The position numbers and the translations under genes were made by a program. From an uncultured Lachnospiraceae bacterium (GTDB lineage: Bacteria > Bacillota > Clostridia > Lachnospirales > Lachnospiraceae), in NCBI GenBank assembly GCA_910578115.1, contig CAJTPO010000086.1, positions 1 to 5,088 of the forward strand: DNA of 5,088 nucleotides, given 5' to 3'. Shown here piece after piece: positions 1 through 5,088 of the stretch. A model generated the notes under the pieces. That model was not told the DNA's origin and did no database searches. It saw only the letters and a list, made by a program, of their open reading frames with translations. How positions within the stretch are numbered: position 1 is the stretch's first letter; every line of letters starts with the position of its first letter.

Positions 1-1191
1 CTGTGCCTGCCATGCAGTCTCAATGCCTTCCGCAACGATCACGAAATGATTTACATGCATAATCTCTGCCAGCAGCGCGATTGTCCTGCACCCACTCCGG
101 TCATCTTTCATGATTTGTATCAATGACTGGTCAAATTTGATCACTTCAAAAGGAAGCGAGAGCATACTGGAAAGATTCGAGTATCCGGTCCCGAAATCAT
201 CCAGATAAAAGTGTATTCCCCTGCTCTCCAGATATCGCATCACCTTTTTCACTTCCTCAAAATCATCCGCAACTGTCCGCTCCGTGATCTCAATACGCAA
301 CCGGCTCCCCGGCAGATGACAGCTGTCCAGCAGAGTTTCAATTCGTTCAATAAAAGTAACGTCCGATATCTGCTGTCCCGTCATATTGACAGACACCGTA
401 TTAAGTGGCAGCTGCGGGTTCTCACCCAGATAGCGGCACACTTTCTCCAGCACGATCCAACTGATCTGATCGATCAGACCATTGTCCTCCGCCATCGGAA
501 TAAACTCTCCCGGAGAAATAAAGTTTCCCTTCCTGTCCCGCAGTCGGATCAATGACTCCGCCGATGTAAACCGTCCTTCTTTACAATTATAGATCGGCTG
601 ATAATACATCATAAAAGACTTATTTGCAACCGCAAAGCGAACCTCTTCCAGAATATAATTCCGGTGTTCCATATCTTTCCTGATCTCCTCATCAAAAAAG
701 ACTATATTGCCTTTGCCGTTCTTCTCCAACACCGAAATTCCAAAATTCATTTTATCCAAAAGATCATTCTCCGAGTCTCCGGATTCAAGGAACAGATGAA
801 TAAAACATGCCTTCGCCAGTATAGTATGCCCATGCCCCTCACAGGTCACCTGCCAGCTTTCCTCAAATCTCTCACGGATACGCAAAACCATCTCATCAGC
901 CTGTTTCCGGTCACATGCCGGACCAAGCAGCATCAAACGTGAATTTGCTATCCGGTATACATTGTAATGATCCTCCAGCCCTGCCAGCCACAGGGAAATG
1001 TTACGGATCAGCTGATCTCCGGCAGGCACCCCGTATTTACGATTGATCTGCATCAGCCTCGACAGCTGGACCAGAATGATATGTGCCCCTTCTCCGCGCT
1101 CCCTGCATCTATTTGCGTCCTGGAAAAAGGTCATTCGATCCATTAAGCCTGTCATGGAATCATAAGTCGCACCTACAAGTTGATCTTTCAC
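1..1191 (-). CDS. GGDEF-EAL protein, probable cyclic di-GMP phosphodiesterase (3' end cut by window)
   Basis: Probably a cytoplasmic enzyme that hydrolyses the second messenger cyclic di-GMP. The 397 visible residues start at GTG (1189-1191). A GGGGG ribosome binding site lies 9 nt upstream, and the frame closes at an upstream TAA with no ATG between. Residues about 10-170 are a GGDEF-type fold: it opens with DSMTGLMDR, but the signature GGDEF is replaced by ANSRL (residues 82-86), so cyclase activity is unlikely. Residues about 180-397 are an EAL domain. The signature reads ESL (E212), followed by N269 in VNM, EITE (301-304), DDFGTG (D331, D332), K352 in IKFD and E388/E391 in AEGIET. These match the metal and catalytic positions of active EAL enzymes. 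No membrane segment is seen. The last few dozen residues of the EAL domain lie beyond the left edge. It follows the chemoreceptor gene by 88 bp on the same strand with no terminator between, so co-transcription is likely. The degraded GGDEF may serve as a regulatory GTP-binding module, as in some relatives; that is inference. Confidence 0.93.
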   Translation of the reverse strand, partial: MKDQLVGATYDSMTGLMDRMTFFQDANRCRERGEGAHIILVQLSRLMQINRKYGVPAGDQLIRNISLWLAGLEDHYNVYRIANSRLMLLGPACDRKQADEMVLRIRERFEESWQVTCEGHGHTILAKACFIHLFLESGDSENDLLDKMNFGISVLEKNGKGNIVFFDEEIRKDMEHRNYILEEVRFAVANKSFMMYYQPIYNCKEGRFTSAESLIRLRDRKGNFISPGEFIPMAEDNGLIDQISWIVLEKVCRYLGENPQLPLNTVSVNMTGQQISDVTFIERIETLLDSCHLPGSRLRIEITERTVADDFEEVKKVMRYLESRGIHFYLDDFGTGYSNLSSMLSLPFEVIKFDQSLIQIMKDDRSGCRTIALLAEIMHVNHFVIVAEGIETAWQAQ

Positions 1192-1279
1192 GTTTCTTGT
1201 CCCCCTCTTATCCTCCGCAGTTTATCATACCACTCCTGCCATGCAGATATCCCGTGAAACGCTGCATCCCCGGCTCATC
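1192..1279 (-). other. Intergenic gap inside the probable receptor-EAL operon
   Basis: This 88-bp spacer separates the chemoreceptor stop codon (TAA, 1280-1282) from the GTG start of the EAL gene. It carries the EAL ribosome binding site (minus-strand GGGGG, 1201-1205). A perfect 6-bp inverted repeat, ATGCAG at 1241-1246 and CTGCAT at 1262-1267, has a 15-nt loop and no T-run after it, so it does not look like an intrinsic terminator. I see no convincing promoter. The simplest reading is a read-through operon spacer; the hairpin could modestly affect mRNA processing or relative expression. Confidence 0.6.
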
Positions 1280-3052
1280 TTATAAACGAAATACTTCCAT
1301 CTCCCTCTGCAGATCATCTGCGATCTGTCTCAGTTCCGCAGCATTCTGGGAAATCCGGGACATATGCTCTCCGACCTCCGTCACCGATGCAGAAGTCTCC
1401 TCAGTACCCGCGGCATTCTCCTGCGCAAGAGATGTGAGATTCTGTACGATATCCACCACATTGATCCGTGTATTATCGATCCTCTCCATCTTCTCGGCGA
1501 TAATCCGAATCCCGTCGATCGTTCTGTCAATACCATCGTGCATCTCCAGGAACCGTTCCTTCGTCATACCCACATTCTCATTCTGATCTTCCATGACCTG
1601 TTTGACCTCGCTCATGGTTCGTACCGCCTTCTCCGAATCGGTCATCAGCAGTGCTATGATCTGTCCGATCTGTTTCGCTGATTCATTTGACTCCTCCGCC
1701 AGTTTCTGGATCTGCTCCGCCACAACGGCAAAGCCTCTCCCCTGTTCTCCGGCCCTGGCCGCTTCGATGGCGGCATTCAAGGATAAAAGATTCGTTTCTT
1801 CCGCAATAGATGTAATAAGCGTAGTCGCCGCTTTGATCTTCATCGCAGATTCATTCGTTGTATTAGTCTGTTCATAGATCAGTTCGATCGCGCTCTGCGC
1901 TTTCCTGTTCACCTCTTCCATTGTATCCAACGTTCTGGCCGCCACTTCACTGGAGGAATACATGCCTTCCGCCGTCTTATTCAGTTCCTCCATCTCCATA
2001 CTGTTCTCTTCAATCATACTGCCCATCAACACAATATTTTCGGTAGCCTTCTGTGTCTCATCCGCCTGTGACATGGCACCGTCCGCCATATCCTGAACCG
2101 CCTGGTCCACCTGTTCTACCGTGCTGAAAATCGTCTCGGTATCAGTATTTAACCTGTGGGAAGTCCCCATAACCGTGGCGCTGTGTTCCTCAATTCTGCC
2201 GATCACACCTACAAGCTGTTCTCTAAGAATATCCACTGCCCGGCTGATCGCACCGATCTCATCTTTTCTCTCGCTCAGTTTCTTCTGACTCTCATCCTCC
2301 CTGAAATCCAGTCCTGCAAACTTCATTGCCACCTCCGCGATATGTCTGAGAGGTTTTACGATCACATTGCAGCAGAAGAATGCCGCCACCATACAGATCA
2401 ACATTGTAATGCCGCCCCAAAAAATGCAGGTCCAGAAAATCTCATCCGAAGACTTCATCTCTCCGCCGGATGACTTCATGGCCGCATCTTCATCCGCCGT
2501 TATAACAAATATGTAGGAGCCATCCTCCGTCACGCTGTACGCTGCATACTTCTTCTCCCCGTTATATACATACTTCACAGAAACCGTTTTCTGCGGGATG
2601 GTGCCCGCCTGAATCTGTGATACAGCGCCGCTCACCGCCTCATTCTCCACCGGGCTTCCAATCTTGCTGGCCGTTGGATGATAGCACATCGTTCCGTTCC
2701 CATCTACGATATAAGCATAGGAACCGTCCAGATCCATGATATTCACACCTCCTGCCAGTTCCTCCCAAAATGCCGTATCCGGTTCCTTCCCTTCCTCAAC
2801 AAGCGCTGCCACACGCAGGTTCATTGTTTTCCCGTAAGATTCAGCCAGATCGTCCATATAACAGACTACCATATCCTTAAACTGCTTACTCGACATAGAA
2901 CTGAAAATAGCAATCAACGTCATACCTACTATCACAATGGCTCCCATTGCCATAAATATGATTCTGGCGCGGACCGACGTAAATGCCGATATTCCCATAT
3001 CTGCCTTACCGGCTGAATTCTCTCCGCTGCCTGTCTGATTGATGTTATTCAT
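1280..3052 (-). CDS. Methyl-accepting chemotaxis protein with an extracellular Cache sensor
   Basis: A 590-residue transmembrane chemoreceptor that should sense an outside ligand and control the CheA kinase through CheW. Residues 1-30 are a polar cytoplasmic tail. TM1 spans about 31-53. Residues 54-205 form the outside sensor, with the Cache-like signature YIVDGNG...YHP...IG (about 114-132). TM2 spans about 206-231. A HAMP domain follows (about 232-283; conserved proline 234, motif DEIG 264-267). The rest is the long signalling coiled coil. Its hairpin tip is nearly canonical (AEETNLLSLNAAIEAARAGE, 417-436, then QGRGFAVVAEQI), the CheA/CheW contact surface. A typical methylation motif, GTEETSAS, lies at 549-556. 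There is no C-terminal pentapeptide tether for methylation enzymes. The ATG is supported by AAAGGGG 8 nt upstream. No che genes are visible, so it probably serves a chemotaxis system encoded elsewhere. It is the first gene of a probable operon with the EAL protein. The ligand cannot be read from sequence. Gene type is certain; the Cache subtype is not. Confidence 0.97.
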   Translation of the reverse strand: MNNINQTGSGENSAGKADMGISAFTSVRARIIFMAMGAIVIVGMTLIAIFSSMSSKQFKDMVVCYMDDLAESYGKTMNLRVAALVEEGKEPDTAFWEELAGGVNIMDLDGSYAYIVDGNGTMCYHPTASKIGSPVENEAVSGAVSQIQAGTIPQKTVSVKYVYNGEKKYAAYSVTEDGSYIFVITADEDAAMKSSGGEMKSSDEIFWTCIFWGGITMLICMVAAFFCCNVIVKPLRHIAEVAMKFAGLDFREDESQKKLSERKDEIGAISRAVDILREQLVGVIGRIEEHSATVMGTSHRLNTDTETIFSTVEQVDQAVQDMADGAMSQADETQKATENIVLMGSMIEENSMEMEELNKTAEGMYSSSEVAARTLDTMEEVNRKAQSAIELIYEQTNTTNESAMKIKAATTLITSIAEETNLLSLNAAIEAARAGEQGRGFAVVAEQIQKLAEESNESAKQIGQIIALLMTDSEKAVRTMSEVKQVMEDQNENVGMTKERFLEMHDGIDRTIDGIRIIAEKMERIDNTRINVVDIVQNLTSLAQENAAGTEETSASVTEVGEHMSRISQNAAELRQIADDLQREMEVFRL

Positions 3053-3060
3053 GTCCGTTT

Positions 3061-3067
3061 CCCCTTT
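3061..3067 (-). promoter_or_regulatory. Ribosome binding site of the chemoreceptor gene
   Basis: On the minus strand AAAGGGG lies 8 nt before the ATG at 3050-3052. The good spacing fixes that ATG as the start. Confidence 0.75.
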
Positions 3068-3189
3068 ACTTCTTTATTTCATTGTTCTACTCCTGAAGAC
3101 AGAAGCATGTTTCGCACGCTTCCGCATTCAATTATCCTGGCTGGCACACTCATAAATTCGTGCGTACCGCCTTCATCATTTCCCGATAG

Positions 3190-3218
3190 ATTTTGTATCA
3201 CAGAACACACTTTGCCAA
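3190..3218 (-). promoter_or_regulatory. Possible second promoter for the chemoreceptor operon
   Basis: On the minus strand a TTGGCA box (3213-3218, five of six matches to TTGACA) is separated by 17 nt from CAAAAT (3190-3195, four of six matches to TATAAT). It sits just downstream of the intrinsic terminator at 3224-3250 and would give a 5' leader of roughly 130 nt before the chemoreceptor start. The -10 is weak. I found no convincing flagellar sigma-D type promoter (TAAA with GCCGATAA) in this gap. Confidence 0.35.
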
Positions 3219-3223
3219 GATAC

Positions 3224-3250
3224 AAAAAAAGAATCCTGTCTGCAGGATTC
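3224..3250 (-). terminator. Strong intrinsic terminator, leftward
   Basis: On the minus strand GAATCCTG (3243-3250) and CAGGATTC (3231-3238) form a perfect 8-bp stem with a 4-nt loop, followed at once by seven Ts (3224-3230). It ends leftward transcripts about 170 nt before the chemoreceptor start. No credible gene lies just upstream, so its substrate is probably the non-coding transcript from the promoter at 3419-3447. Confidence 0.88.
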
Positions 3251-3413
3251 TCCGCCTGCGTCGGGTCGCTTCGGCGCCACAGTGCATTTGCTGCTTAATA
3301 ACTCATACAGAATCATATCAGGAGATTCCACACAGGAAATCCATAAATCCATAAAATCACTCTGCAAATAACAACAAATACGGATATCAATAAATTGGTA
3401 TCCTGCACTCCGC
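3224..3413 (-). ncRNA. Candidate structured small RNA or attenuator leader
   Basis: A roughly 190-nt transcript is predicted from the promoter at 3419-3447 to the terminator at 3224-3250. In minus-strand order it can pair AGTGC(A) at 3404-3409 with TGCACT at 3281-3286. Inside that is a hairpin with GGATA/TATCC and CAAT/ATTG arms (3382-3403). Next comes ATTTGC (3364-3369) pairing with GCAAAT (3286-3291), which abuts the outer stem, so a three-way junction is possible. A GC-rich hairpin follows (CGCC 3273-3276 with GGCG 3253-3256, inner GCG/CGC), then the terminator. It could be a free small RNA or a leader that controls the chemoreceptor operon by attenuation. I could not match it to a riboswitch class I know, including the cyclic di-GMP and T-box types. 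The pairings were found by eye and no folding energy was computed. Confidence 0.4.
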
Positions 3414-3418
3414 CTATC

Positions 3419-3447
3419 ATTATATACAATTTTTATGCTTTCTTCAA
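3419..3447 (-). promoter_or_regulatory. Probable sigma-A promoter, leftward
   Basis: On the minus strand a perfect TATAAT (3419-3424) lies 17 nt downstream of TTGAAG (3442-3447, four of six matches to TTGACA), within AT-rich DNA. Transcription should begin near 3411-3414. It is the best promoter in the window and points toward the terminator at 3224-3250 and the chemoreceptor. Confidence 0.6.
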
Positions 3448-3650
3448 TCCTGTTTTTACAAAAGAAATTCAGCTATTTGATTCTTTATTTCTGATAATTT
3501 TGTTTCCGCTTCTTACAATGTCATTTTACATAGCCCCTTTCTCTTTCAGTTAATCATTCTCAGATGATTACTTATTTTGCCGATCCCAAACAAAACAAAA
3601 AATGCCGCAAACCGCATCATATGAGGTTTCCAGCACTTCTTAGGGTTGGG
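3448..3650. other. AT-rich gene-free stretch with small dyads
   Basis: No credible coding frame is seen on either strand. A perfect 7-bp inverted repeat, TAATCAT (3551-3557) and ATGATTA (3564-3570), has a 6-nt loop and could be an operator or a weak hairpin. On the minus strand, ATGC and GCAT arms (3602-3617 region) precede a long T-rich tract (3588-3601). That may be a weak terminator for the tRNA gene whose 3' remnant lies just upstream at 3670-3691. I see nothing else. Confidence 0.4.
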
Positions 3651-3669
3651 CTGTTATAAACAGTCAACA

Positions 3670-3691
3670 GCTCGTAGGGGAATCGAACCCC
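3670..3691 (-). pseudogene. tRNA-like 3' fragment, candidate attachment site
   Basis: On the minus strand the sequence reads as a tRNA T arm, GGGG-TTCGATT-CCCC (3677-3691), followed directly by an acceptor-like strand TACGAGC (3670-3676). The TTCGATT loop is the standard tRNA T-loop pattern. No matching 5' acceptor half, D arm or anticodon arm precedes it, so it is only the 3' end of a tRNA. Many integrative elements use tRNA 3' ends as insertion sites, and this fragment lies 73 bp past the stop codon of an integrase gene. It is therefore probably the host-side remnant at the element junction, with the intact tRNA at the far end outside this window. The tRNA species cannot be named. Confidence 0.55.
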
Positions 3692-3702
3692 GCCTGTCAC
3701 TC

Positions 3703-3721
3703 TGAAAATCCAGTGTTTTCA
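3703..3721. repeat. 6-bp inverted repeat between tRNA fragment and integrase
   Basis: TGAAAA (3703-3708) and TTTTCA (3716-3721) are perfect inverted arms around a 7-nt centre. The arrangement and size resemble the paired half-sites of tyrosine recombinase core sites. With no T-run after it, a terminator role for the integrase gene is less likely. Confidence 0.4.
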
Positions 3722-3742
3722 AGGGTTTCAGCGATTTCATTT

Positions 3743-3760
3743 TGTTCCCTCTGTTCCCTC
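3743..3760. repeat. Perfect tandem repeat of TGTTCCCTC, candidate integrase arm sites
   Basis: Two exact 9-bp copies (3743-3751 and 3752-3760) sit 3 bp past the end of the integrase gene. Integrases with an N-terminal arm-binding domain, such as those of Tn916 and lambda, bind short direct repeats flanking the core site. The position and repeat size fit that role, which remains inferred. Confidence 0.5.
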
Positions 3761-3763
3761 AAA

Positions 3764-5011
3764 TTACAATGCCTTAACCTGATTTAAGATCTGCCGTTTT
3801 TCTTCATCATTCATACGATTATAATAATAATGTTTCTTTAGACATGAAATATCTGTATGTCCCATCTGCTCCATCATAAAGGACTCTGGAACTTCGCCCG
3901 AATCATACAGCTTGGAACCATAAGTTTTTCTAATCTTGTGCGGCGACTTGACGACTATGCCCAGCTTCTTACAGTTAGTGTACAGCCTTGTCCGAAATAC
4001 ATAACTCCGTATCCGTTCTCCATCCTGCATAAACACATACTGTCCAAACGGACATAATCTTCTGATTTTATCAAGAATCCATACACAGTTATCAGGAATG
4101 ATTACATCTCTGACACCCGCCTCTGTTTTGGGAAACGGCTTTATGTCGTAATGTGTCTTGCCGTCTTTGTCCTGATAGATCGTCTCCGTCTTTGAAATAT
4201 GTATCTGCTTCTCGCGGATGTCTTCTTTATTTAGCGACGTAAGTTCTCCAATCCGCAGTCCCGTCTTGAAAAGTAAGAGCAGTCCTAAATTGAGCAAATC
4301 CTGATGAGCTTCCAGATATTCAATGATCTTCGCCTCTTCATCCAGCATGAATACCTGTTCATTATCCTCATGACATATCTTTTGGAATTCGTTCTTGGAA
4401 AACTCAATATCATCCATCGTAGATTTGATTGAGAAGTCTACCAGTCTCTTTTTCTTGGCATAACGGAAAATCCCATATACCAGTGTCCTCATATTACTAA
4501 AGGCTTTTCTCGTCATCTTTTGTTCCTGAATGGTTCTTTTGATAAAGTCCTCAAGTTCTAGTTCGGTCAGAGATTGTACCTTGCAGTCTTTAATTTTTAT
4601 GAAATATCGGACAAAATCTCTCTCGTATCTGCTGTATGTAGATTTTTCAATTTCCCCACGTTCCAATCTTACATCCAGCCATTCATAAAAGATTCTTTCT
4701 ATTGTCGGACAGTCTATTACTTTTTGTACATGCTCGACTATAACATTCTCTAATTCTTCTCTTGTTTTTCTATGCCGCAGTTTCTTTGATCCGTCTTCTG
4801 CTACTAACTTGGTATACCACTCACCATCCTTTCCCCGCCATATTTTATACGGATGCTTTGCTAATAATTCTTTTTTCTTCATAGCCTCTATACTGTTCTG
4901 TACATCGTTAAGGTTTATGATACCATTGTCTATGATAAACTGCAAGATTTCGCTGTTTTGTATGGATTGACCGTATTGCAGACTATCTATGCTAATTGTC
5001 TTTTCTATAAT
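3764..5011 (-). CDS. Tyrosine site-specific recombinase (integrase)
   Basis: Catalyses insertion and excision of the element through a tyrosine-DNA intermediate. Residues are numbered from the first conventional start, TTG at 4945 (393 residues). About 31-70 (KHPYKIWRGKDGEWYTK...) is an arm-DNA-binding domain, 80-175 the helical core-binding domain, and 195-390 the catalytic domain. Catalytic residues are R231 in TGLRIGEL, K273 in KTEAGVR, H336 and R339 in HKIRKT, H363 in MGHTD, and the nucleophile within YYY 373-375. The set is complete, so the enzyme is probably active. The start is unusual. TTG at 4945 has no ribosome binding site, and ATG at residue 22 has only GAGG at a 2-nt spacing. The frame continues 22 codons further with protein-like sequence (EKTISIDSLQYGQSIQNSEI) to ATT (5009-5011) or ATA (5006-5008), just after GAGGTGAT and an in-frame TGA. 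I give the outermost start; 4945 is the conservative alternative. The excisionase is not in view. Confidence 0.93.
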   Translation of the reverse strand: MIEKTISIDSLQYGQSIQNSEILQFIIDNGIINLNDVQNSIEAMKKKELLAKHPYKIWRGKDGEWYTKLVAEDGSKKLRHRKTREELENVIVEHVQKVIDCPTIERIFYEWLDVRLERGEIEKSTYSRYERDFVRYFIKIKDCKVQSLTELELEDFIKRTIQEQKMTRKAFSNMRTLVYGIFRYAKKKRLVDFSIKSTMDDIEFSKNEFQKICHEDNEQVFMLDEEAKIIEYLEAHQDLLNLGLLLLFKTGLRIGELTSLNKEDIREKQIHISKTETIYQDKDGKTHYDIKPFPKTEAGVRDVIIPDNCVWILDKIRRLCPFGQYVFMQDGERIRSYVFRTRLYTNCKKLGIVVKSPHKIRKTYGSKLYDSGEVPESFMMEQMGHTDISCLKKHYYYNRMNDEEKRQILNQVKAL

Positions 5012-5013
5012 AT

Positions 5014-5021
5014 ATCACCTC
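5014..5021 (-). promoter_or_regulatory. Ribosome binding site that sets the integrase start
   Basis: On the minus strand GAGGTGAT matches eight consecutive bases of the ideal Shine-Dalgarno sequence. From its GAGG, the ATT codon (5009-5011) is 6 nt away and the ATA codon (5006-5008) 9 nt away. No ATG, GTG or TTG in the integrase frame lies at usable distance. An in-frame TGA (5015-5017) sits inside the site, so translation cannot begin further upstream. Confidence 0.65.
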
Positions 5022-5086
5022 TACAAATTATTTATATCGGGTAGGAGGCTACCCATTAGTTGAGCAGCCGACCTCCCACACCACTG
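5021..5086 (-). CDS. Possible 3' end of an upstream gene (weak)
   Basis: One frame is open from the right edge and ends at TAG (5021-5023), which overlaps the integrase ribosome binding site. Its 21 residues end in LMGSLLPDINNL. A stop so close to the next start would suit translational coupling, and a small excisionase or regulator is often found here in integrative elements. Twenty-one open codons can occur by chance. A second frame ends in RLLN at TAA (5056-5058), so the assignment is weak. Confidence 0.25.
   Translation of the reverse strand, partial: QWCGRSAAQLMGSLLPDINNL
5039..5054 (-). promoter_or_regulatory. Hairpin in the integrase leader
   Basis: GGGTAG and CTACCC form a perfect 6-bp stem with a 4-nt loop, about 17 nt before the integrase ribosome binding site. 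It is not followed by a T-run, so a simple terminator is unlikely. Its CCTCCTAC segment (5041-5048, minus strand) can also pair with GTGGGAGG upstream (5072-5079). Confidence 0.4.
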
Positions 5087-5088
5087 TA

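Larger units (their letters stand above)
3692..5088. mobile_element. End of an integrative element (prophage, conjugative or mobilizable island)
   Basis: An integrase gene sits next to repeat sequences and a tRNA 3' fragment. The boundary with the host is placed near 3670-3700 by inference; the other end lies beyond 5088. The element DNA is visibly more AT-rich than the receptor operon to the left. No structural, conjugation or cargo genes are in view, so its class cannot be decided. Confidence 0.55.

Noticed and set aside
1241..1267. ATGCAG/CTGCAT inverted repeat as a terminator between the two operon genes
   Set aside because: The stem is short, the loop is 15 nt, and no T-run follows it in either direction.
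1083..1877. Several plus-strand open frames opposite the chemoreceptor and EAL genes
   Set aside because: They are antisense shadows of well-supported minus-strand genes and show no domain character.
3181..3190. GATA-containing sequence resembling a flagellar sigma-D -10 box
   Set aside because: It faces the wrong way for the chemoreceptor and has no TAAA box at the required 15-16 nt spacing.
3176..3367. 63-residue minus-strand frame starting at TTG
   Set aside because: It runs straight through the strong terminator at 3224-3250 and the GC-rich hairpin, has no ribosome binding site, and its composition looks non-coding. It is better read as part of the structured RNA candidate.
3313..3420. 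35-residue hydrophobic minus-strand peptide frame (MIGGVQDTN...), reminiscent of small membrane toxins
   Set aside because: Its ATG overlaps the TATAAT box, so it would not be in the transcript from that promoter. Internal GTG and TTG starts lack good ribosome binding sites, and there is no antitoxin-like antisense promoter that I can see.
3592..3691. A complete tRNA gene
   Set aside because: Only the T arm and 3' acceptor strand are present. No complementary 5' acceptor half or proper anticodon arm is found on either side.

Overview
The window reads as a piece of a Clostridia chromosome, most likely Lachnospiraceae. I infer this from gene style: Gram-positive ribosome binding sites, a Cache-type chemoreceptor beside a cyclic di-GMP enzyme, and an integrase of the type common in Lachnospiraceae integrative elements. 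No database search was possible. Every convincing gene is on the minus strand, so transcription runs right to left.

Layout, in minus-strand order. Positions 5088-3764 hold the end of an integrative element: a short leader with a possible upstream gene end, then a tyrosine integrase. Its coding frame appears to start at a non-standard ATT or ATA codon behind a very good ribosome binding site. Positions 3763-3650 look like the attachment region: a perfect 9-bp tandem repeat (candidate integrase arm sites), a 6-bp inverted repeat, and a tRNA-like 3' fragment (T arm plus acceptor strand) that probably marks the join with the host chromosome.

Positions 3650-3053 have no convincing gene but are not featureless. 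A near-consensus promoter (3419-3447) faces left. It is followed by about 190 nt that can fold into a three-way junction ending in a textbook intrinsic terminator (3224-3250). This is either a free-standing small RNA or an attenuating leader for the next gene. A second, weaker promoter lies just past the terminator.

Positions 3052-1 hold two chromosomal genes, probably one operon: a 590-residue methyl-accepting chemotaxis protein with a Cache sensor, then 88 bp later a GGDEF-EAL protein whose GGDEF site is degraded and whose EAL site looks intact. The EAL gene runs off the left edge. The pair suggests that one extracellular cue could feed both chemotaxis signalling and cyclic di-GMP breakdown; that link is inferred from adjacency only. 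The integrase and its flanks are visibly more AT-rich than the receptor operon, as expected for acquired DNA. The least explained items are the structured RNA candidate and the integrase start.
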